64,000 nt of DNA from Vandiemenella viatica (GCA_031002005.1 JARYHS010008074.1:348340932-348404931); one strand, 5' to 3'. Shown: positions 1 to 11,759, counted from the first letter of the stretch. Numbers and translations: made by a program. The notes: generated by a model from the letters alone, not told the origin.

Positions 1-779
1 AACCAACTTAATGATATTCAATCTTGACGTAGAAAGTAATCGCTGTGCGGTTACGGTCCTCACTATGTCGCCATGTCGCATATAAATTGATGTGACGGCG
101 ATCTTTGTAATTAAATAAATATATAAATAAATAATTTGTAGACTGTATTTCGTTTATAATCTTTTGCAGTTTATTTCTTTTGTTTGCCTGTTTAAAAGTT
201 CTCTAATACCAATTATGACCGTGTTTGAGACAACCTCGACATCCCAAGATTTGCAGGTTTGTTCCTACTCAAGATCTCTAATTTCAACTCCACGCTGCTG
301 CCAAATCAATCCTTCTCTTGGTTTTCTTCTCCTCAACAATTCTCACCTAACTTCACTTCTTTTCTTTTTTTTCAGAGATCATATCATTTTTAAAGCCTCT
401 CTGGGCAAACAATATTTATTAACCTTTGTATTCTTTTCTTTTTCTTTTCTTTATATCTATAAATCATTTTAACTTTTAATTTTACTACTACGTCACAGTA
501 GTATTCTATCAAGCCCCTTGAGGATCACAAACGTTTCTGCAGAGAAAATGGATGTTTCACTGAGGAGTGGATAGGTTGATTCGACCCGCGCGTGAGTGTC
601 CACAAAGGCACGGCATACCGTACTGTCGGATTTGAACCTCGCATCGGTATGAATAAGCGCACTATTTTCACGTTGCGGAATAGTTTGCGATATAAGGTTT
701 ATGTTCCGTGCTTTCTGTAAAAAGTATTTCCAAATTTTTCTCCATTTCAGTCGTAGTTGATTTACACTAGTCTTCAAAG
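1..779. other. AT-rich stretch without recognised gene
   Basis: Low-complexity AT-rich DNA with pyrimidine-rich runs. The short open frames here show no recognisable motif and no splice context. I see nothing I can name. Confidence 0.4.
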
Positions 780-1337
780 CAGGACATTTTCCTTAAGGAG
801 AAAATTATCAACTGACATTGAACTAGGTCCATATTTGTTGTAACGAACAGCGACATTCTTTTACTATTCCAACAGCGATATATAGTGCTGCTCTGTGCCA
901 ATTCCTCCAAGGCGTAAGGACTTTTATGGCATTGCATTATCATTAGGTTGAATTTCCCACTTAAGTAATATCAGTGGATGGTCAGGGGTGGTTCCATGGC
1001 CTCTACCAAGAGTGCGTTTTGGGGGGTAGAGTGCATTGCGTTAAAATATATGCGCAGTGCCTTATATTGAACCTTGTCTATTTGGGAGAGTAGATTTTTA
1101 GATGCAGAGCTAGAGCAGAGGCATCCACAATCTATTATTGTTTGCACAAAGGGTCAATAGAGGGCCAACAGTGATTTTTTAATTGCTCCCTACCAGTAGC
1201 CAATTGTTGCACGCAGCAGATTGATCACCTTTTCACATTTGCTTACTGCATATTTTATGTGGATCCAGCTTAGTTTGGAATCTGTTTGCATGTACAGATT
1301 ACTGATTATCTTTTTATTTGCGAATAGACATGGAAAT

Positions 1338-1564
1338 GAGCGTGGTAGGTGAGCGGTAAACGCTCTGGCCCCACATCCGGGAGAACACCGGGTCGAATCC
1401 CCACCCGGGCATCCAGATTTGGATATCCATGGTTTTCCCAAATCACTCCAGGCGAATGCCGGGATGCTTCCTTCAAAAAGACCATGACTGAATTCCTCCC
1501 CGTTCTTTGTCCAAATCCTTTCCCGCCTCTGATGATCTCGACGTCGACAAAGCGTAAATCCATA

Positions 1565-1610
<46 letters not shown>
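1338..1610 (+). mobile_element. tRNA-derived SINE (family A) with 43-nt poly(A)
   Basis: Starts with a tRNA-like head: an A-box-like 'GTGGTAGGTGAGCGG' and a B box 'GGGTCGAATCC' followed by 'CCACCCGGGCATCC'. The body reads 'ATGCCGGGATGCTTCCTTC', then 'CGTCGACAAAGCGTAAATCC', and it ends in an uninterrupted run of A at 1568-1610. The same body recurs at 2673, 13931 (reverse), 18239, 28770 and 42291, so this is a dispersed family. It lies inside the minus-strand LINE fossil. The long uninterrupted A tail suggests a fairly recent insertion or microsatellite expansion. Confidence 0.8.
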
Positions 1611-1612
<2 letters not shown>

Positions 1613-2672
1613 GATTTGGACCAAATCAGACCAATTCCATTTGTTGTATTGGGTGTCTTGTGATTATGACAACGGCTAATTTTTCAGGTGCAATCTGCAT
1701 TCCGTTTTCCTGCAACCATGTATCTAATCTTTCCACCATCACGCTGAGCAAGTATGTACGTTCTTTCAGGGTTTCTGCTTCTGTGTACACACATATGTCG
1801 TCGGCGTACTGCTAGATGTATATACTCCCATCGGTAGTGTTTCGGCCAGGTCATATATATATTCAAGAGTATAGATGATAATATTGATCCTTGTGGGCGA
1901 CCCTGACTAGTGTATAGTGGTCCTATCATTGTGCCATCATGCCATTTGCCATTATGCTTTATGATCAATATTCTTTTCTTCAGGATTGATATGTGACTGT
2001 GAGTAAATATTTCAAAGAAACCCATGTAGGTCGAGATTGACACTGTCGTAGGCACTTTTAATACCAGTGTAGATGGTTGTGAGGTAATGATTTGCAATTA
2101 GGTAGAAATCGATATGTCTGTAGTAAGTCTTGCAACGAAATCGTTGGTGCATCTTCCGCGTTTAAACGCCCACTGGTTATCTGATAGAAGCCTATTGTGT
2201 TCGAACCACTCAGTTCTGTTTTTCACCATTCTTTCCAGTAGTTTTTGCAAGCATGGCATTAGCGCAATTGGTCTGTAGGTTTTTCCTAGGCTTGAAGTTC
2301 TTAATCCCACAATCTGTTGTCTTTTCTTCCAGACGTTATTTAGGACTTTTAGGGGTAGTGCATATTTGTTTTCCTCGTGGTGGTAGGTAGGTGTTCGAAC
2401 ATTTCGTAGTGAACACTGTTCATTCCTGGTACCGTAATCTTGGATGTCTTAGACGGCTTTTGATTTTCCTGCATGTTGAAAGGTCTTGATATAAAGTCAC
2501 TGGCCTAGTTCTAACGAGAGTTGCGGATTAAATTGACGGAGGGATGCGATAGTGGTATTAGTACTTGCTCTAGCATCTCCGTGGCTATGCTTGATGTCAT
2601 GTGCGCTACGTCCGTTGATCGTTTTTAGTTTTTCACTTTGTCTATATGGTAATAATTGGGGTGCTCCTGTTA

Positions 2673-2875
2673 CCGAGCGTAGTGGATGAGCGGCAACACT
2701 CTGGCCTCGCATTCGGGATGACGCGGGTTCGAATACCCGTCCGGGCATGAAGAATGCCGGGATTCTTCGTTCAAAATGGTCATGGCAGAATTCCTCTCCG
2801 TTCCTTGATCCCAGTCCTTTTCCCGCCTTTAATTACCACGTTGTCGACGAAGCGTAAAGCCATAAACAAAAAAAA
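2673..2875 (+). mobile_element. tRNA-derived SINE (family A), shorter copy
   Basis: Same family as the copy at 1338. It has the A-box-like 'AGTGGATGAGCGG', the B box 'GGGTTCGAATACC', the body segment 'GAATGCCGGGATTCTTC', 'CGTTGTCGACGAAGCGTAAA' and a short A tail. The central 'ATCCATGGTTTTCCCAAAT' part of the 1338 copy is missing, so this is an internally deleted or subfamily copy. Confidence 0.75.
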
Positions 2876-3172
2876 GTTCCTATTGATTGATGCGCAGTAT
2901 TTTTTCAGCCTACTTTATCAGTTTCAATGTTTTATTTGTACGGGCTTGTGTTTTCCTTAGTTCTAGGAAATTTTCCATATTGCTGAATCAGTCTGGCATT
3001 CATCGTCGCCCCATGGTGGGTGGTCTCTTGCTGTATTAATGTTTGGCTTGTTTGGTCGCGTGGTGTATAAGGCGGATCATGCTATTGTAAACTTCCTATC
3101 TCTCCACTTTCGCTCAGACTGTTTATCCCAGCAATATTTGCGTACGTACTACAATTTGATATTCCATTTTTA

Positions 3173-4633
3173 AGGCCCATTTAGATGACCCGACCTGGCC
3201 TCCCTAAATCGTGGCCACGCCCCTTCGGCCCTGAAAACGGGTCGTCCAAAGCGAGCTCCTGGTAACGTTTTTGCCGCGAGACCAGGGAGGGAGGTCAGGT
3301 GGAAATTCCATCCGATTTAGGGCGAAAGGTTGGGGGTCAGTCGGGCTCCCACCACTCTGCCCTGAAAACTGGCTGTGTAAAGCCTCGCCCGGTTGTGCTC
3401 TCACTGCCTGGCTCCCAGTTTTCTATTATTTTGAGATGGATGCATCCGATAATCAAGAAAAAGAAGTATTGACAGTGTTGCTGGAGGTGTAAAAGACCCA
3501 CAAATGTTTATGGGACACCTCACATAGAGTTGCCAACTTATTTAGAAAAAAAAGCATGTTTGTCTTTTGAAGAGGAAAATAAAAATAATATTAAAGGGGA
3601 AAAAATAAAATTTAATTTTTTATTGCTTTAAATACATATATTTTCGGGCTTACTGGACTAGTTATTAATTGTTGGTTTCATTTCAGTGTTACAGCTGGAG
3701 CCACATTCTACATCTAGTATAACAAAAAAGGAACACTCATTTTTATATTTATGGACGCTCTGTTTCACCCTTCCCACCATATAACATTTATTTCGCTTCA
3801 TCATAAGCACTAATATGTTGTTAGTAAATTAACTGAATTGTATAGTTTACCTAAAATAAATTGTTCCGCATACTTTATGGTTATGTTCAGAAATAACGCG
3901 AGCGGACATGAGTCGACTGGAGTACAACAATATGAATGGTCCGACTCCGATGCGGTAATCAAAGGATGCGAGTGAACAAAAAATCACTGGCTGACAGGCA
4001 CTCTTTCTTGCAGAAGGTTGTGAAACTAGCAGACGAACGTTCAGTTAAATGTGTGGTATTTCGCATACTTTATTCGTAGGGAAAAGTATAACACTCAAAA
4101 ATCAAATATGATACTTTATAATACAGTATGGTTGGCAACCCTAACCGCACATGCCCTCTATCATAACAAAGGCGCGAGAAATGCGGCATTTCAGCTGTCA
4201 TTCGCTAGAAATTCCTGAAATCTTCACCATCCAACACATCTAAGAGTCTAAAGTGACTGAATACATGCCTTTGTAAATATAATTGCTTGGCACACGTCTT
4301 TTTTCTTTGTCCTAGGCTTTTCATATAATGTCAAGCCGTCAGGGTTACACCAAGAATATGTGGTTTTGATAAATATGGGACAATTCATATTTAACTTAAA
4401 TATTAGAGCTTAAACAAAATTTTTAACTAACTAATTTTATTACTAGTATTACTATCGAATGGAACGTGCAGAACAAGACGGATATACGCGTGGTGGTAGG
4501 CCGCTAGTACGGTAGTACCAGATCGGGCCGGCCGACGGGTCGTCTAAATGCAACACACTGTCGACGGGAGGAAAGTGAAATCGGGAACGGGAACGTAACA
4601 GGGTTATCGGGAACGGGTCGTCTAAATGGGCCT
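3173..4633. mobile_element. PIF/Harbinger-like TIR element with MADF-domain remnant
   Basis: Terminal inverted repeats open with 'AGGCCCATTTAGATGACCCG' and close with 'CGGGTCGTCTAAATGGGCCT'. TTA flanks both sides (3170-3172 and 4634-4636); the wider flank TTTAA is also shared. A 3-bp TWA duplication with GGCC-type ends is typical of PIF/Harbinger. At about 3437-3530 on the plus strand the translation 'MDASDNQEKEVLTVLLEV', a stop, then 'KTHKCLWDTSH' looks like the start of a MADF DNA-binding domain, which commonly accompanies Harbinger transposases. No transposase is visible, so the element is non-autonomous. 'AGTTGCCAAC' near 3523 and 'GTTGGCAACCC' near 4131 form an inner inverted pair that may be a nested MITE. 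It interrupts the minus-strand LINE. Confidence 0.7.
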
Positions 4634-4981
4634 TTAATGAGATGTTGCCTAAGGTATTTTTTTTTGCTGGGTTATTTTAGTCTGATAACGATCATAATCG
4701 GGTAGTGATCTGATCCCAGGGTTCGTGGGTCATTCTCTGATCAAACAGCGCTGCAATGTCAGAGGAAGCTAGCGAGATGTTCACTACTGATTTCCGTTCG
4801 GACAGGTAACAAATTCTTGTAGCTGCACTGTCGTTGAGTATCACTAGATTTCATTCTTCTATTATATCTAGTATGATTCAGCTAAATTGGTTTGTTTTTT
4901 CACTACCCCAAGAACTATTTCGCACATTCAAATCTCAAGTGAAAGTCTATGGATTAGTTAGTTGATGTAGCAGCCTTGATA

Positions 4982-5119
4982 ATATATAAAAAAAGGCTTA
5001 CGAGATTAACGCTGCGTTGAAATACTCCTGCTTCTTCGTCTACCCAACGTTTTAACCAAGGCTTTGGGTCTTCTTCAGGTGCCGTCTTATGACGGCTGCG
5101 AAAACAACAAAAGCTTTTA
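4982..5119. mobile_element. Small insertion with 14-bp target-site duplication
   Basis: The 14-mer 'TAGCAGCCTTGATA' is present on both sides (4968-4981 and 5120-5133), bracketing 138 bp of unrelated sequence inside the LINE endonuclease region. Read on the minus strand the insert contains 'CTGAAGAAGACCC', a short hairpin, and 'AAAACGTTGGG', a hammerhead-ribozyme-like layout related to that of the foldback insertion at 23916. A long TSD suggests a retro-inserted sequence. Confidence 0.6.
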
Positions 5120-5533
5120 TAGCAGCCTTGATATTTGGGGTTTTGCTAGAACCACTTTGAGGTAACTCTATATACCATCGTTATTGTCAAACAGGTGTTG
5201 TTAATTCTTAGTGAGACGATGCAGGCTTCGATCGGTAGCCCTGTGGTATCTAGTTGCAATGTGTCGTTCGTCATCCCTTTTCTAAATAAGATTGCAGTTT
5301 CCCAGTATACATGCTCGCGATAACAATGGATAATACTGTGACCTTTACTTCTAACGCTGTCCGTCGGTTTTAATCATAATTTAGCAAGTGTCGCAATGTC
5401 CACGTCGCATGCTCTTAATGCTTGTTCCAGGCTTTTCTTATTAGATCTTAGCGAGCAGGCATTCCATTTCAGAATTTTATTCTGTCCTCCTTGGGCCATT
5501 ATTCTTCTGGGGTAAATTTACTTCCATTCCCTC

Positions 5534-6039
5534 TAGAGGACGTTGCCAATGCATAGCCTTCTTGAGAACAGTGTAAGTAACAAGAACGGTTTTTACACTT
5601 AGGGCCTACTGAGTTGGTTCCAGCAAATGGTTTCCCGCAAATTGATTTGTTACACACATTATAGTTTCAATCATTTTGTTTGCAAAGAATTCCGCTGTTA
5701 TTGGGTTCAGTGGGCGGTTGATTAAGAGGGGTGATAATGGGTTGTATTCAATAAGTTGGATGTCCCTATCGTACTAAATCAAATAGTTTTTATAAGACGC
5801 TAGCTTTGCACTGCATGCGTAACAATGCCTCTTTGTTTTTCTTAGGTGCGTACGCACGTACAAGATAGACACATTTACGTACACAAAATAAACGAAAGTG
5901 ATTTTTATGCATTAAATTAATATTGAAAAAATTTATTCTAGTGCTCTGGAATATACAATATTTTTGGTCTTTCGTTTTCTGCAAAAGCAAACTCCTAGTT
6001 TTTATCCGGAAGTACTCAGCACACCTATATTTCAAAACA
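5534..6039. other. Intergenic stretch, nothing recognised
   Basis: AT-rich unique-looking sequence. The longest open frame (minus, about 96 codons at 5790-6080) has no recognisable motif and overlaps SINE-like sequence. Confidence 0.35.
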
Positions 6040-6240
6040 GAGTGATGAGGTAGCTCTGAGGTTAATGCCCTTTGTGTCAAACGTTTTTTGGTATGGCCTC
6101 GGGTTCATATTCCGGTATAAGCAGGAATTTTTAAGAGTTGTATACGATGAATTGCTTAGGATGCTCCCTTCAATAGTAACTAACCAACCTTCAGATTATC
6201 GACTAAGTTAGTTGGTTTTTTTTTTTTTTTTTTTTTTTTT
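6040..6240 (+). mobile_element. Degenerate tRNA-derived SINE
   Basis: A-box-like 'GAGGTAGCTCTGAGGTTA' near 6047 and B-box-like 'GGGTTCATATTCC' near 6103 have tRNA-like spacing. A decayed body follows, ending near a long T tract (about 6219-6241). The mutated boxes indicate an old copy. Confidence 0.5.
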
Positions 6241-6739
6241 TGTTTACTTTAAAACAAAGAGAAAAATACTGACTACTACGTTTCTTGGCTGCTGGATATG
6301 AAAGATTTAATGTTTTATCCATTTTCATCGGACTGCAGTCAACATCCTCCATCCCCTTTGGCAGATTTCCCTACCAATACAAAAACTGAAAAGTTGCTTG
6401 TGTAAATTAGTCTTAAGAAGGGAGGAAGGGAAGAGCGAGTACAGTTTTGTAAACTAAATTTAAACATCATTTATTGTAAAACATCTGTGCGCAAAGTTCC
6501 TTCAGGATCGGATGACAACTGTAGTTTTTTAAATTTCTAGATCGTATTTCTTGGTTAGCAACTACCCAATCAGAATCAGTCCAACGCCGTTTGACAGAAA
6601 ATGTTATGGACTCTCAGAACATCTCACATTTCCGTATCCACTTTGGTTATTTTTCCTTGCACTTTGGAGAAATTCGCAGAAAGACTGAATAGTTACAAGT
6701 GTAAATCTTACTTAAGGAAGAGTGGTGTTTTTTGTTTTT

Positions 6740-9080
6740 GTTTTTTTAACCGACTTCAAAAAAGCAGGTTCTCAATTCGTCTGTATTTTTTTGTATGTAT
6801 GTTCAGCGATATCTTCGCCAATTTTGAACCAATTTCAATGAAATTTTTTTAATGGCTAGGGTATACCTCCAAAGTGGTCCCATATGAATTTCATTGAGAA
6901 ACCACCCCTTCTACCCCCACTCGCCCCTTAATTTTTATATAAATCCACATTTTGTATTCGATCTCGATGAAACTTTGGACATATATAGTCAAAAATAAAC
7001 AGAAAAATACTGTCAACTTTTGGGTTTAAAAAACTGAAACCCTCTCCCCGTATCCACCCCCTTAATTTTGCCAAATTTTCTTTATTCAAAGCTACAGTCG
7101 ACACCATTTAACTGATCTCCATTAAAGTTGGCAATTACATGTAATTTTTCATGGAGAAGGTTTCTAACAAAAAAATAAAAATAAAAAACCACCCCTTCTC
7201 CCCTTTACACCCCTTAATTTTATAGAAACCTACATACCTTATCTGATTTTTATTGAACTTTGCCCATGTATACTTTAAAACAAAGAGAAAATCCTGTCAA
7301 CATTTGGTCTTCCAAAGCTCAACACCCTCCCTCCTTCCCCCCCTTTAATTATTTTCAATGATCTTCATAAAAAGCTACATTCGACACCATTTGACCGATT
7401 ATCATCAAAGTTGGCATATACATTTAATTTTTAATGGAGAATCTGACCAACACAATAAAAAAATAAAAAACCACCCCTCTCCCCTTTAAACCCCTTAATT
7501 TTTATACAAACCCACATTTTTTATCCGATTTCGATGAAACTTTGGACATGTTTAGTCAAAAATAAAGAGAAAAATACTGTCAAGTTTTGGTTTGAAAAAA
7601 CTGAAGCCTTCTCCCCATATCCACCCCCTAAATTTTTGACAATGTTCTTTATACAAAGCTACAGTCGACACCATTTAACTGGCCTCCATTAAAGTTGGCG
7701 TATACATGTATTTTTTCATGGAGAAGGTTTCTGACCAAAAAAAAATTAAATAAATACATAAACCACCCCATGTCTCCCTTTACACCCCTTAATTTTATAT
7801 AAATCTACAGTTCTTATCTGATTTTTATTGAACTTTGCCTATGTATACTTTAAATCAAAAGGGAAAAATCCTGTCAATATTTGGTTTGCCAATGCTCAAC
7901 CCCTTTCCCTCCTTCAACCCCATTAACTTTTGTCAATTGTTCTTTATAAAAAGCTACAGTTGTGATCGTTTGACCAATTACCATGAAAGTTGGTTCTTGT
8001 ATGTATTTTTTCACGAAAAAGGTGTCTGACCAAAAGATCTAAAAACCACCCCCCACTCCCCATTAACCGCTTAATTTTTATACACAACCACAGTTTTTAT
8101 CCGGTTAGACAGAACTTGGCAAATTTTTACTATAAAACAAAGAGAAAAATAATGCCAACTCTTGGTTTGCAGAAACTGAACCCCTCTCCCCGTTTACACC
8201 CCCTTGGTTTTGTCAATTTCTTATTAGAAAGCTACAGTCGACACCATTTGACCGATTTTTATGAAAGTTGGCGCATATATATGGAATTTTTTATGAATAA
8301 GATTTCTGACCAAAAAATCAAAAAACTATCCTGGCTCCACTTCCCTTAATATTTGTACAGAACCACATTTAATCCGATTCGGTGGAACTTCGCATGTGTA
8401 TACTTTAAAACAAATAGAAACAGAAAAATACTGTCCACATAACTTTCACAAAAACGCAAACCCTATCCCCCTTTCTACCCCTTTAATTACTGCCAATGTT
8501 CTTTATACAAAGCTACCATTTCTTTCTGATTTTGAAGGAAGTATGCACATGTATACTGCAAAACAAACAGAAAAATACTGTCTACATTTGGTTTCGAGAG
8601 TCCAAACTACACTCCTTCCTTTCCATCCTTTATTCTACAATTTCTATCCGATTCTGAAGGAAATTTGCACACGTATACTTTAAAACATACAGAACAATTG
8701 TGTTTAAATTAGGTTGCAGACGCTCAACCCCTCTTCTCTTCTACCCCCACCCTCCTAATTTCCAATATTCTTTATAGATACCCACAGTTTTATCAGATTT
8801 TCATTGAACACGGCACATGTATACTTTAAAACAAAGAGAAAAATACTGCCCACACTAGCTTTACAAAAACCAAACTACTCTTCATCTCCACACCCCTTAA
8901 TTGTTTTTTATACATACCTACAGTTTTATCTGATATCAATAGAAATTTACACACGTATACTTTAAATCAATCAGAAAAGGCAGTCTACATTTGGCATACA
9001 TAAGCCCAATCACACTTCCCCTTTACCCTCACCCCTTTTAATTTCCAATGTTCTTTACAAAAATCAACAGCTTTAAATCC
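6740..9080 (+). repeat. Satellite-like array of ~140-bp monomers, partly as ~280-bp dimers
   Basis: One phrase ('ACTTTAAAACAAAGAGAAAAA' or a close variant) recurs near 6993, 7273, 7554, 7846 and 8129, spaced 280-292 bp. It then recurs near 8399, 8553, 8676, 8820 and 8957 at roughly half that spacing. A second phrase ('AAGCTACAGTCGACACCATTT') alternates with it near 7090, 7375, 7666, 7960 and 8230. So two diverged monomers alternate as a dimer, and the right part of the array drops to single monomers. The array starts with 'ACCGACTTCAAAAAAGCAGG' at about 6748. No conserved coding frame is evident. Related fragments occur at 10955-11350 (reverse) and about 30555-30680. Confidence 0.8.
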
Positions 9081-9552
9081 CGTCAAAATCAGTTAAGCTA
9101 TTTTTAAGTCATGGCATAGTATTTATAAAATAAATGTGTCATAATGTCTCAACATTTACTTCAGATTTCAACTTTGATCCCAAGCTTTCACGTTGTGAAA
9201 ACCAATTAAAAATCTATATTTTCTGTGTGATGCCGGAGCAGACAGATATATTCCAGAGACAGATGTGGGATGTATTAATGCCCAGATGTTACATGTTTCG
9301 GTTATCGACCAGCAGCTTTAACAGATGTTATGATACGATCGAAACATAGCATGGACAAAAATGTAAACTGACATTCCTTATCACAACACCCAATTCACCC
9401 CGTTCTGGAAGTTGGTGTGTTATATAAAGACAGAATTCTTCTTTGAAAGCAAGCACTTTAATCTCTGAGCTACCAGGAAGTTCGCAAAATGGGAACACAG
9501 CGGCATATTTAAAATACAAAACAAACTATAATATCACTAAAAATTTAAAAAT

Positions 9553-10247
9553 AAAATAATTGTTTAAAAAAACATAAAAACCGCCTTAAAAAAAGCACTA
9601 AAAATTTTAAAATAACTTTATACCTTGCTTAGGATAAAGTAAATCTAAATGGACAATATTTTACATTACTGTCATTGATATTTTTACATTAATTAGTTAT
9701 TTTTGGAGTCGGTGCCAGCGAAAGCAAGAAAAACAAAAAGATAAAAACAATGAGAAATAACAATAATACATCAAAATCATGTTACTGCTTACCTACAATT
9801 ATTGCTAGAAAAATGTTTCAACAAAACTGAAACATACAGATGATACGCCGATATTATACTAACTGTAAATCGTTTACTGCATGATGCAGCCTACCAACTG
9901 ACACTGTAGCAGGAGAGATATGTCTGGATGACCAATAAGGCCGAGCCACAGATTAAAATACTTTCAATTTGTTTCCCTAATCTGTTTCCCCGCAATAACA
10001 CTATCTGCCTCACGAATTTTTGTTCGTTTCGCGTCTAACACCAAAAGAAGTTCAGTACCTAATTCGATCTTTGCGATTTGACAGCTTGCACCGACTCCAA
10101 AAATAACTAATTAATGTAAAAATATCAATGACAGTTTGTAAAATATGTCCATTTAGATTTACTTTATCCTAAGCAAGGTATAAAGTTATTTTAAAATTTT
10201 TAGTGCTTTTTTTAAGGCGGTTTTTATGTTTTTTTAAACAATTATTA
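9553..10247. mobile_element. Inverted-repeat (foldback) element with ~165-bp arms
   Basis: The left arm (about 9553-9717) and right arm (about 10087-10247) are near-perfect reverse complements; for example 'CCTTGCTTAGGATAAAGTAA' on the left appears reversed on the right. The inner ends of the arms read 'TTTTTGGAGTCGGTGC'. The roughly 370-bp loop has no open frame of note. The inner arm motif resembles, in reverse, the 'ACCGACTTCAAAAAA' string that opens the satellite array at 6748, so array and foldback may belong to one composite element. Confidence 0.75.
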
Positions 10248-10954
10248 TATTTTTTAACCAAGTTTAGAAAATATTTTTCTCATTGTGTCGGGACGTTATT
10301 TAGTATAACATTTTAGTTCATAAATCGTGTAAGTTTGTTAAGATTCACTGCAGCCAGACGTCGAGTCAGCACGTCCTGTTGTTCGACTTTCTGCCGATCG
10401 ACAGTTCAGGTTGCAAGTTACACGTGCACTGCTGAGCAAGCAAGCCGATACTTTTCCAGCAAGCCAGGATACATTGATCAGTCTCACTTCTTCACTGACG
10501 AGCAACAAGTTACCAGCTAGGCCTCGGAATAGATAGTCCCTGCACCAACCTTACCATTCTCTGTTAGTTGTGTACTGTAGGACTAAGTCTCGTGCCTAGG
10601 ACCAATATCACGGGTTACGGAGTCCCTCTCTGTCTTGTACATCGTCAGCTGTAGTTGGTTTACGGTTCAGTACAGATTAAATGAAGTTTCCAGAAGAGAT
10701 TGTTTCATTTCAAATAACTCGTAGCTGTCCGCTCCCTCTCTAGATGCATGATTAACCTCGATGCTCACGTTTATTTAGCAGTACAAGAGAAGAAGAGGAT
10801 AGGTCCGTAGAACAAGAGCTCAAGAGCAGAAGATATATGAAGATAGTCGGCGCAAGTCATAAGGCACTGTAAGGTAAACCCCATAGAACCCATATGTCAG
10901 CCATCCTTACGCACCCCAACACACAAGACGCAGACATATCATCGTTTTAAACTG
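10248..10954. other. Unannotated stretch
   Basis: Moderately GC-balanced sequence without a convincing open frame. It could be part of an LTR or another repeat, but I find no paired ends or target duplication. Confidence 0.3.
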
Positions 10955-11350
10955 AACGTGTGCCAAGTTCCATGGAGATTGGATACAAACAATGGGTTTG
11001 TATAAAGAAAATTTGCAAAAATTAAGGAGAGTAACGGGGAAAAAGGGTTGGATTTTTCAAACCAAATGTATACAGTATTTTACTCTTTGTTTTAAAGTAA
11101 AGAAACTAATTTAGTCCACAACCCGAAGAGGCATACTAAGCCATTGATCTGAAACCGTGGTCAAAGACAGAAACTTCTGTAAGTAATCGCGCTAACCATT
11201 CAGCTACTGACCATTTTCTTTTAGTACTATCAAAATTGGATTAAAAATTGTGGATTTGTATGTGATGAACAACGTTGTCAAAAATAAAGGTGGCGAATGG
11301 GGTAAGGAGAAGAGTGGTTTCTTTTTTTAAAATAAATAAATAAACTTAAA
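10955..11350 (-). repeat. Reverse-oriented fragments of the 140-bp satellite monomers
   Basis: Segments such as 'ACCAAATGTATACAGTATTT' and 'CTTTGTTTTAAAGTAAAG' are reverse complements of the monomer phrases in the 6.7-9.1 kb array. They are interleaved with tRNA-like SINE heads. The array family is therefore dispersed as well as tandem. Confidence 0.6.
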
Positions 11351-11752
11351 AATTCTAGCTTATTCCACACCCCGAAGTTTGAATGAATTATTCCGAAGGT
11401 GTTCTAAGCTATTGCGTCAGATTTAGGACGGCAAGATCTTTTCCTCTGGGACCTGCAGTGTACGTGAAATCCAAGCCACGGAACTGCCATACTTCTTGTG
11501 ATGAAATACCAGCGCTTAAGAGTTTCAGCTGCCACCCAGATCTGAACCTGGTAACTTTCGAAAGTAAGCCCGTTAACTATTGAACTTCCATTATTAAATA
11601 TAACGTTGAATCCCAACCACGGAACGCGCCGGCGTAGCTCATATAATGAAATAGAACTACAAAAATTCCTGCTCTCTACGGGATTTGAATCCGCGACAGT
11701 ACACATAAACTTTCTAAAGTAATCGCCTTAACCACTGAGCTACTAGACCGCT
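11130..11752 (-). mobile_element. Cluster of tRNA-derived SINE heads (reverse strand)
   Basis: The best copy, 11668-11752 read on the minus strand, has an A box 'TAGCTCAGTGGTTAAGGCG' and a B box 'GGATTCAAATCCCG'. Two more degraded heads lie at about 11470-11585 and 11130-11215. The acceptor-stem halves do not pair, so these are SINE heads and not tRNA genes. They alternate with satellite-monomer fragments. Confidence 0.6.
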
Positions 11753-11759
11753 TCGTTTA

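Larger units (their letters stand above)
780..5530 (-). mobile_element. Degenerate non-LTR retrotransposon ORF2 (endonuclease + reverse transcriptase), R1/I-like
   Basis: A minus-strand LINE fossil read from high to low coordinates. Near 5.5-4.65 kb are pieces of an APE-type endonuclease: an opening like 'ILKWNACSLRSNK', a 'VNISLASSDIAALF' stretch, then the active-site-like 'GSDHYPI' at about 4.7 kb. At about 3.0 kb a 'WGDDECQ' string resembles the EN-RT linker. RT motifs follow: 'YRPIALMPCLQKLLERM' at 2.3 kb, 'GRPQGSILSS' at 1.9 kb, and a C-terminal 'KCEKVINLLRATIGYW' plus 'QYKALRI' at 1.3-1.0 kb. Frames change repeatedly and stops are frequent, so it is dead. It hosts two SINEs, a TIR element and a 138-bp insertion (separate entries). 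Placement in the R1/I group rests on motif style only. Outer limits are approximate. Confidence 0.7.

Noticed and set aside
6740..9080. CRISPR-like array
   Set aside because: Units are about 140/280 bp and diverged throughout, with no short constant repeat and unique spacers; the genome is eukaryotic.
11660..11752. Possible tRNA genes (also near 30766, 43551, 44530 and 61500)
   Set aside because: A and B boxes are present but acceptor stems do not pair and the anticodon arms are not formed; they belong to repeated SINE bodies.
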